The position numbers and the translations under genes were made by a program. This document shows, piece after piece, positions 6,703-11,265 of a DNA stretch of 11,265 nucleotides. Every line of letters starts with the position of its first letter. The stretch's first letter is position 1. This DNA is from JAWXUE01 sp044432925 (GTDB taxonomy: Bacteria > Bacillota_I > Bacilli_A > Acholeplasmatales > Anaeroplasmataceae): assembly GCA_044432925.1 (NCBI GenBank), contig JAWXUE010000035.1:1-11265 (forward strand). The letters are read 5' to 3'. Under the pieces are notes generated by a model, which saw only the letters and a list, made by a program, of their open reading frames with translations, did not search any database and was not told where the DNA came from.

Positions 6703-6722
6703 TATCTTTTACTATTATTATA

Positions 6723-6731
6723 TGTTATAAT
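6723..6731 (+). promoter_or_regulatory. Extended -10 promoter of the methyltransferase gene
   Basis: TGTTATAAT carries a TG extension and a perfect -10 (6726-6731). The -35 position (about 6703-6708, TATCTT) is weak, as is common with extended -10 promoters. It directly abuts the -35 box of the divergent pncA promoter. Confidence 0.6.
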
Positions 6732-6755
6732 TATTATTAAAAGAGGTGTATTTTT

Positions 6756-7433
6756 ATGAATGAATATCAATATTTTAGTATGTTATACGACGAGTTAACT
6801 GAAGATATGGATTATACTCCATGGATAAATATAGTAAATGAATATAAGGGAACTTTATTAGATGTTGGGTGTGGGTCAGGTACTTTATTAGGAACTTTAA
6901 AACAAATAGGTTATGAATGTGTAGGATTAGATTTATCACAATCTATGATAGATATAGCAAAAAAGAAATTTGTAATGAACCATTTAGATATTGAATTATA
7001 TGTAGATAATATGTTAACTTTTAATTTAAATAAAAAGTTTGATATTATAACATGTTTTTTTGATACTTTAAATCATTTATCTTCTGAAAAAGAAATTATC
7101 AAATCATTAAATAATATGAATAATCATTTAAATAATAATGGTCATATTATAATAGATTTATTTACTAGAGAAAAAATGATTGATATTGATAATGAGGAAT
7201 TTATCTTTGATGAATATACTTATTACGCTAAATGGAAAATGCATAGTACTTCAACTCAAATAATTCACAACTTAGAATTTGTAGTAGGAGAACAAACTAT
7301 TAAAGAACAATATGTTGAAACTTATTTTGATATAAAAAAAATCCTTCCAGATACTTTAACTATAAAAGAGGAAATCCCTGTTATTATAGATGATGTATGT
7401 GAAAGAATTGTTTATGTTATTACAAAGAAATAA
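6756..7433 (+). CDS. Class I SAM-dependent methyltransferase, YqeM-like
   Basis: Cytosolic methyltransferase of 225 residues, substrate unknown. Motif I is LLDVGCGSGTL (34-44), which binds S-adenosylmethionine. The acidic end of strand 2 is VGLDLSQSMIDIAKKKF (56-72), and motif IV-like FDIITCFFDTLNHL is at 95-108. The N-terminal YQYFSMLYDEL...MDYTPWINIV resembles Bacillus YqeM, a protein of uncertain substrate, so only a general call is safe. GAGGTG (6743-6748) lies 7 nt before the ATG. It is transcribed divergently from pncA. Its last 14 bp overlap the end of the convergent radical SAM gene, and no terminator hairpin is visible between them, so each transcript probably runs into the other's coding region. 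No membrane segment is seen. Confidence 0.88.
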   Translation: MNEYQYFSMLYDELTEDMDYTPWINIVNEYKGTLLDVGCGSGTLLGTLKQIGYECVGLDLSQSMIDIAKKKFVMNHLDIELYVDNMLTFNLNKKFDIITCFFDTLNHLSSEKEIIKSLNNMNNHLNNNGHIIIDLFTREKMIDIDNEEFIFDEYTYYAKWKMHSTSTQIIHNLEFVVGEQTIKEQYVETYFDIKKILPDTLTIKEEIPVIIDDVCERIVYVITKK

Positions 7434-9012
7434 CTTCTATTTGATACTTGTTTGGTTTATATATAGAAACTATTAATTTATTATTTACAGGAATTACAAC
7501 AGAATATCTAGATAGTGTATCTATATCAAATAACCCTTTATCTACGATGTTTTTTACAAGTTGTTTTCTAGTAGTTATATCTAATTTAGGCCAAATTGGT
7601 TCTGGCTTTAATTTGAAGTAACTTAGATAATCAATATAAATATCTATTATAACAGAATCTAGGTATCCTCTTATTTTTAAGAACTCTATTAAATTAACAA
7701 ATCTTTCTTTTAAAGGTTTGTTATTTTTATTTTCTAAATACACATTGAATTCGTAAAAGAAATCATAATAATTTTTTTCTAATTTTAAAATTTTAAAGAT
7801 ACTAGTTTTGAAATAACCTTTATTATAATAAATCTCAAATACATCTTCTACTTGATGTATTTTTTTTATATCTTCTTTAGATAAGAAATCATTACTTATA
7901 ATTGTATATGGAGGTTCTTCATCAAAGATATATCCATATTGTTTTGTTTCACTTTCTAATTTAGTACCATGTAATATTTTTAAAAATCCTAATTGCAATT
8001 CTAGAGGAAATAAGTCTACTACTTCATTAAAAGTATTTTTAAATGAATCATAGTCTTCATAAGGTAATCCTGCTATTAAATCTAAATGTAGATCAATTAC
8101 ATTAGCATCTTGAATTCTTCTTATATTATTAAATAATTTTACATTATCTTGAATTCTATAAACTGCTTTATTAGCTTTAATATTAGTAGACTGAATACCT
8201 ATCTCAAATCTTATTAAACCTTTAGGGCATTTGTTATTAATATAATCTATTATTTCAGGGGCTAGTAAGTCCCCTGTAATTTCAAATTGAAATGAATTAT
8301 TTTCTTTATAATTATCGACAATAAAATCTATTAATTCAATAAAATTTTTCTTATTAGCGTTAAATGTTCTATCAAGAAATTTAAATACTCTTGTACCTCT
8401 ATTTATTAAACTTAATACTTGTTTTTTTATTTCTTCTATATCAAAAAATCTTACTTTATTATCTAAACTAGCCATACAATAACTACACTTATACGGGCAA
8501 CCTCTACTTGTTTCAATGTAAACTATTCTATTTTCTACATCATTACATATATCGTATGCTAATTTTATTTTATTTAAATTAACTAATTTATTAAATGTAA
8601 ATTTATCTTCATAATATAAATTAGGCACTTCTTTTATATCTAGTTTATTGTCTAAATGATGAAGCAATAAATCAAATGCTTCTTCACCTTCATCTTTTAT
8701 TACGTAATCACAATAAGTATTTATATAATCAAAAGGATTGTAACTTACCTCAGGACCACCTAAGAATATTTTGATATTTTTGTTTCTTAAGTTTAAACAT
8801 ACTTCTTTTATAAAAGATATATTCCAAATATAACAAGAAAAACCAACTATATCATAATTGTTATCAATAATATAATTTGATACTTTATTAACTTCATCTT
8901 TAATAGTGAATTCAATTATATCTGTATCATAACTAGTATTTTTTTTTAATAATCTTATAGCTAAATTTGTATGAATATATTTTGCATTAATTGCTGTTAA
9001 TAGTACTTTCAA
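7420..9012 (-). CDS. B12-binding-type radical SAM protein with DUF4080 C-terminus
   Basis: 530 residues with the chosen start. An N-terminal B12-binding-like Rossmann region (about 1-120) has INAKYIHTNLAIRLL (8-22), GFSCYIWN and FLGGPEVSYNP, but no canonical DxHxxG cobalamin motif, so B12 use is uncertain. The radical SAM core has the [4Fe-4S] cysteines C172, C176 and C179 in SRGCPYKCSYC, then RFEIGIQS (268-275) and LDLIAGLPYEDYDSF (310-324). The C-terminal third matches what I recall of DUF4080. Reaction and substrate are unknown. Relatives are common in anaerobic Bacillota, and a methyltransferase or cyclase-type role is only inference. Start choice: TTG at 9010-9012 has AGGTG 6 nt upstream; a GTG at 9019-9021 is part of that Shine-Dalgarno sequence. 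It follows the TRIC gene by 13 nt, so they likely form an operon, and it overlaps the convergent methyltransferase gene by 14 bp. Confidence 0.9.
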   Translation of the reverse strand: MKVLLTAINAKYIHTNLAIRLLKKNTSYDTDIIEFTIKDEVNKVSNYIIDNNYDIVGFSCYIWNISFIKEVCLNLRNKNIKIFLGGPEVSYNPFDYINTYCDYVIKDEGEEAFDLLLHHLDNKLDIKEVPNLYYEDKFTFNKLVNLNKIKLAYDICNDVENRIVYIETSRGCPYKCSYCMASLDNKVRFFDIEEIKKQVLSLINRGTRVFKFLDRTFNANKKNFIELIDFIVDNYKENNSFQFEITGDLLAPEIIDYINNKCPKGLIRFEIGIQSTNIKANKAVYRIQDNVKLFNNIRRIQDANVIDLHLDLIAGLPYEDYDSFKNTFNEVVDLFPLELQLGFLKILHGTKLESETKQYGYIFDEEPPYTIISNDFLSKEDIKKIHQVEDVFEIYYNKGYFKTSIFKILKLEKNYYDFFYEFNVYLENKNNKPLKERFVNLIEFLKIRGYLDSVIIDIYIDYLSYFKLKPEPIWPKLDITTRKQLVKNIVDKGLFDIDTLSRYSVVIPVNNKLIVSIYKPNKYQIEVISL

Positions 9013-9018
9013 GTAAAA

Positions 9019-9023
9019 CACCT
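9019..9023 (-). promoter_or_regulatory. Ribosome-binding site fixing the TTG start of the radical SAM gene
   Basis: AGGTG on the minus strand, followed by TTTTAC and TTG (9010-9012). A start at the upstream GTG (9019-9021) would use bases of the Shine-Dalgarno sequence itself, so the rare TTG start is preferred and gives MKVLLTAINAKY. Confidence 0.7.
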
Positions 9024-9025
9024 AC

Positions 9026-9649
9026 TTATATTTTTATTTTTGGTAAACTTAATTCAAAATGTTGTGATAATATTCTAATTATTGTAATACTAACTATTGC
9101 TGTAACACTTCCTAATAACTCTAAATTATAGTGTGAGAAGATTAAATAAATAATAATACCGACTAAAGCAGCTAGTGCATAAATATGTTTTCTGAATATA
9201 ACTGGTATTCTATTAATCATTAAATCCCTAACAACTCCACCACCTACACCTGTTATTAATGCACAAAATACAATAAATAATAAATTAGATGTAAGATTTA
9301 AAGCAGCGTTTGCACCTACTACTACAAATACCCCTAATCCTATTCCATCCATTATGTTTAAAAAGATATTAAAATACTTGTTATCAAAGAAATCTGTTTT
9401 TTTAATAAAGTAAAAAGTTATAAAAATTATTAATGAAGTTATAACTGTTATAATTAAATAGATAGGTTCTTCAAAAAGCACTATATCTTTATGTAAAATA
9501 ACATCTCTCATCAAACCACCACCTAAAGCGGCTATAATAGATAAAATTATAACACCTAATACATCCATTTTACTTTTAATTGCTAATACACTAGCTCCTA
9601 TTGTGAAAGCTATTGTACCTATTATTTCTAATATAAATAAATAAATCAT
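9026..9649 (-). CDS. TRIC / UPF0126 family membrane protein (glycine-transporter-domain family)
   Basis: Integral membrane protein of 207 residues, the usual size. It is built from two repeats of three helices plus a seventh helix. The duplicated signature is visible: ALGGGLMRD at 41-49 and GVGGGVVRDLM at 134-144, with RIPVIFRKHIYAL (147-159) after the second. Families of this fold include trimeric intracellular cation channels and the bacterial UPF0126 (YadS/YicG/YvgT) proteins, for which cation or small-molecule conductance is proposed; substrate here is unknown. Start choice: ATG at 9647-9649 with GGTGA 4 nt upstream. A longer TTG reading (9674-9676) has no ribosome-binding site. Several TATAAT-like strings upstream (9665-9670, 9677-9682) are possible -10 boxes, none with a good -35. 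It precedes the radical SAM gene by 13 nt. Confidence 0.9.
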   Translation of the reverse strand: MIYLFILEIIGTIAFTIGASVLAIKSKMDVLGVIILSIIAALGGGLMRDVILHKDIVLFEEPIYLIITVITSLIIFITFYFIKKTDFFDNKYFNIFLNIMDGIGLGVFVVVGANAALNLTSNLLFIVFCALITGVGGGVVRDLMINRIPVIFRKHIYALAALVGIIIYLIFSHYNLELLGSVTAIVSITIIRILSQHFELSLPKIKI

Positions 9650-9712
9650 ATAATCACCATTACTATTATATAACAAATTATAAAAAAAGATATAATATAT
9701 TAGTTATACTCA

Positions 9713-9741
9713 TTGTTAAAATGATGTTTTTTTAGTATAAT
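9713..9741 (+). promoter_or_regulatory. Sigma-A-type promoter of the choloylglycine-hydrolase-like gene
   Basis: TTGTTA (9713-9718) and a perfect TATAAT (9736-9741) are 17 bp apart. Transcription would start near 9748, about 35 nt before the ATG at 9783. The gene therefore looks actively expressed despite its degenerate active site. Confidence 0.75.
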
Positions 9742-9770
9742 TAAAATAACTAAAAAATTTAATTTAAAAA

Positions 9771-9776
9771 GAGGTG
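9771..9776 (+). promoter_or_regulatory. Ribosome-binding site fixing the start of the hydrolase-like gene
   Basis: GAGGTG followed by TATTTC and ATG at 9783-9785. The in-frame GTG at 9774-9776 is part of the site and should not be read as the start. Confidence 0.75.
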
Positions 9777-9782
9777 TATTTC

Positions 9783-10691
9783 ATGAGTGTAATGAAAAAA
9801 ATTATAACATTAATTTGTACTATTTTAATTGTAGTAACTACATTATTTACAATTGTATTTTTCAATGAATTTAATACTTCATTATCTGTTGATAAAATAA
9901 CTGATACAAATAATTACTATGTTGATGTTGAAGGGAATTATTATTTAGATGATTTTATTAAAGCTGGTGGAGCTGATAGTAGTAAAAACTTATCAAACTT
10001 CTTATCAATAGCTATAACAAAAGGATGTCCTTTAGTATTTGATGTTGATGCAACTTACAATCATGTTAGTAGTACAGTAGGTACAAACGATAGTACAATG
10101 ATGAAAAGTGCTAAAGCAAATAGTAATGTATTAGTTGTTAAGACATCACCATTTGATAGATACTCTTCTATTTCTACTGTTGATTTATCTTATTTAAATG
10201 TTGAAGAATTAGATATATCAAATAACTTATTAGCAATGGCAGCTACTTATTTTCCTTTAGATGGAATAAATGAAAAAGGATTATCTGCTAGCGTATTATT
10301 AACTCCTAGAGAAGGTCATACTAACCCTTCTAATTCTAGTGATACAGATGTAACTGAAACTGTAATGTTAAGAATGATTTTAGATAATGCATCAACTATC
10401 AAAGAAGCTCAAACATTAATTGAGAATCATGATTTATTTGCTTCTGGTAAAAATGAGTTTGAATTTGTTATAACGGATTCTTCTGGAGATTGTTTAAATT
10501 ATAAATTTATTTCTAAAGGAGATTTCTTCGCTACTGAAATTTATTATACTAAAAATGAAATAACTGAATTAAGCGATATTGTTAAAGAAGATAACTTCTC
10601 TTACGGTGTAGTATATAATAGAGTTGATTTAACAGCTGATTATTATTTCACTAAAGATGCAACTAAATCAAGTTTTACTGTTAAATTATAA
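9783..10691 (+). CDS. Membrane-anchored choloylglycine hydrolase / linear amide C-N hydrolase relative, probably inactive
   Basis: 302 residues. A lysine pair and one hydrophobic helix (about 5-27) form a signal anchor, with no lipobox, placing the rest outside the cell. The Ntn-hydrolase family resemblance is clear in DDFIKAGGADSSKNLSNFL (56-74), VVKTSPFDRYSSISTVDLSYL (118-138), FPLDGINEKGLSASVL (157-172), MLRMILDNASTIKEAQTLI (195-213) and YGVVYNRVDLTADYYF (274-289). Recalled relatives have GCST with the nucleophile Cys, then GRNFDW with catalytic Arg and Asp. Here the aligned stretch reads HVSSTV (94-99) and SAKANSN (109-115), so Cys appears replaced by Ser96 and Arg/Asp are gone. The usual VTNF-containing segment before the last strands also seems missing, making it shorter than typical (about 340 or more). 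A pseudoenzyme or diverged binding protein is likely. Start: GAGGTG 6 nt before ATG; a GTG at 9774 lies inside that site. Confidence 0.75.
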   Translation: MSVMKKIITLICTILIVVTTLFTIVFFNEFNTSLSVDKITDTNNYYVDVEGNYYLDDFIKAGGADSSKNLSNFLSIAITKGCPLVFDVDATYNHVSSTVGTNDSTMMKSAKANSNVLVVKTSPFDRYSSISTVDLSYLNVEELDISNNLLAMAATYFPLDGINEKGLSASVLLTPREGHTNPSNSSDTDVTETVMLRMILDNASTIKEAQTLIENHDLFASGKNEFEFVITDSSGDCLNYKFISKGDFFATEIYYTKNEITELSDIVKEDNFSYGVVYNRVDLTADYYFTKDATKSSFTVKL

Positions 10692-10725
10692 AAAGGAAAT
10701 CAAAAAGATTTCCTTTATTTTTTTT
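10692..10725. terminator. Bidirectional terminator shared by convergent genes
   Basis: AAAGGAAATC (10692-10701) and GATTTCCTTT (10707-10716) form a perfect 10-bp stem with an A5 loop. On the plus strand it is followed by a T-run from 10718. On the minus strand it is also followed by T residues. It starts right after the stop of the hydrolase-like gene, and the stop codon of the GltD-like gene (10715-10717) lies partly in the stem, so both genes probably end here. Confidence 0.88.
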
Positions 10726-11265
10726 CTAAAATTTTGTTTAATACATCATTACTATCATTAATTGCTTTAGCAACTGATGAAGGTCCGTTAATCATGTCCC
10801 CACCAAAGAATACTTTATCATTTATATTTCTAGATAATAAATTATTCCATTCATCAAATTCTAAAGAATCATCATTTTTTAATTCTAAAGGTAACTTTTG
10901 TCCAATTGCTAAAATAACATAATCACATTTGATATCTTCGAATTCCCCCGTCCCAACAGGATAAGGTCTTTCTCCTTGTTTTTCAACTAAGTTCATTACT
11001 TCTATAGTTAATGACTCTACATCTTTACTACCATTAAATTTATTAGGTGAAGAAAGAAACTTAAATATAACATTATCTTCTTTAGCACCAAGAATTTCGA
11101 GTTTTGATGCTGTAGATTCTGAAAGTGTTCTTCTATAAACAATAGTTGTTTTATTAGCATTAGATCTATTAGCGCTTCTTGCCGCATCCATAGCAACATT
11201 TCCCGCACCAATTACTACTACATCTTTGTTTGTTAAATCAATTTCATTATTATTAAATTTTGTTA
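10715..11265 (-). CDS. GltD-like NAD(P)/FAD-dependent oxidoreductase, 5' end outside window
   Basis: C-terminal 183 or so residues of a pyridine-nucleotide flavoprotein of the glutamate synthase small-subunit family. The frame runs open to the window edge, so an internal ATG at 11189-11191 is not the start. The first visible part is the second Rossmann fold, VVVIGAGNVAMDAARSA, with the GxGNxAMD dinucleotide-binding motif, then KTTIVYRR, typical of GltD and related NADPH-binding subunits. Further on are DYVILAIGQKLP and the FAD-binding end VFFGGDMINGPSSVAKAI. The N-terminal iron-sulfur and FAD region, if present, lies outside, so it cannot be separated from other members such as NfnB-type or dihydropyrimidine-dehydrogenase-type subunits. 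It is convergent with the hydrolase-like gene and shares its bidirectional terminator. Confidence 0.85.
   Translation of the reverse strand, partial: TKFNNNEIDLTNKDVVVIGAGNVAMDAARSANRSNANKTTIVYRRTLSESTASKLEILGAKEDNVIFKFLSSPNKFNGSKDVESLTIEVMNLVEKQGERPYPVGTGEFEDIKCDYVILAIGQKLPLELKNDDSLEFDEWNNLLSRNINDKVFFGGDMINGPSSVAKAINDSNDVLNKILEKK

Noticed and set aside
6677..6715. Inverted repeat ATAGTA (6677-6682) / TACTAT (6710-6715) between pncA and the methyltransferase gene, as a possible operator
   Set aside because: Only 6 bp arms 27 bp apart in highly AT-rich DNA, partly made of the pncA -10 box. This is expected by chance and matches no operator I know for NAD genes.
6650..6755. Riboswitch upstream of the NAD salvage genes
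   Set aside because: The pncA leader is only about 18 nt from the predicted start site, and the other strand's leader is equally short; no structured RNA fits.
6741..6758. Near-identical leader AAAAGAGGTGTATTT before both plus-strand genes (about 6740 and 9769) as a shared regulatory repeat
   Set aside because: The shared part is mostly the Shine-Dalgarno sequence in AT-rich context; it is explained by ribosome binding.
9657..9682. TATAAT strings before the TRIC gene as a firm promoter
   Set aside because: Two candidate -10 boxes exist but neither has a reasonable -35, and the nearer one would leave too short a leader for the ribosome-binding site.
11017..11211. Second minus-strand open frame inside the GltD-like gene
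   Set aside because: It overlaps the conserved GltD frame in another phase and has no recognisable motif.

Overview
The window is very AT-rich (visibly well under one third G+C). It reads as a low-GC Bacillota/Mycoplasmatota-type genome, most likely an uncultured anaerobic Bacilli or mollicute-like lineage. Evidence is the rny-ymdB-spoVS gene order known from Bacillus, sigma-A-like promoters, strong AGGAGG/AGAGGTG ribosome-binding sites, a CIRCE heat-shock operator, an anaerobe-type radical SAM protein and a choloylglycine-hydrolase-family relative typical of gut bacteria. Tryptophan is written TGG and no reading frame needs TGA as sense, so the code is not the Mycoplasma UGA=Trp code. All twelve visible gene stops are TAA or TAG. 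A run of exactly 100 N inside htpG marks a scaffold gap, so this is probably a draft or metagenome assembly.

Layout: 1-192 holds a plus-strand terminator from an unseen upstream gene, a possible 8-codon ORF and the spoVS terminator. 193-2966 is the minus-strand unit rny > ymdB > spoVS, with a clear promoter before rny and a UUCG-loop terminator between rny and ymdB. 2985-3194 is a small DUF2188-like gene. 3265-4674 is htpG, interrupted by the gap and controlled by a consensus promoter merged with a CIRCE. 4683-6702 is the pncA > pncB operon, with an 8-nt gene overlap. 6723-7433 (plus) is a YqeM-like methyltransferase, divergent from pncA and overlapping the next gene tail to tail by 14 bp. 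7420-9649 (minus) is a TRIC/UPF0126 membrane protein followed by a B12-binding-type radical SAM DUF4080 protein. 9713-10691 (plus) is a membrane-anchored relative of choloylglycine hydrolase that appears to have lost its active site. 10715-11265 (minus) is the C-terminal part of a GltD-like flavoprotein, cut by the window edge.

How the genes work together: RNase Y, YmdB and SpoVS form a conserved RNA-turnover and developmental-regulation cluster. PncA and PncB are consecutive steps of NAD salvage (nicotinamide to nicotinate to nicotinate mononucleotide). HtpG is a stress chaperone, apparently under HrcA. The remaining genes are single-function units with no obvious shared pathway.

I see no phage, IS element, CRISPR array, tRNA or rRNA, and no convincing new multi-gene system. 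The most noteworthy signals are the htpG CIRCE/promoter overlap, the degenerate hydrolase and the terminator inside the rny operon. Several start codons are moved here from the longest possible reading, because the upstream GTG or ATG lies in or before the Shine-Dalgarno sequence.
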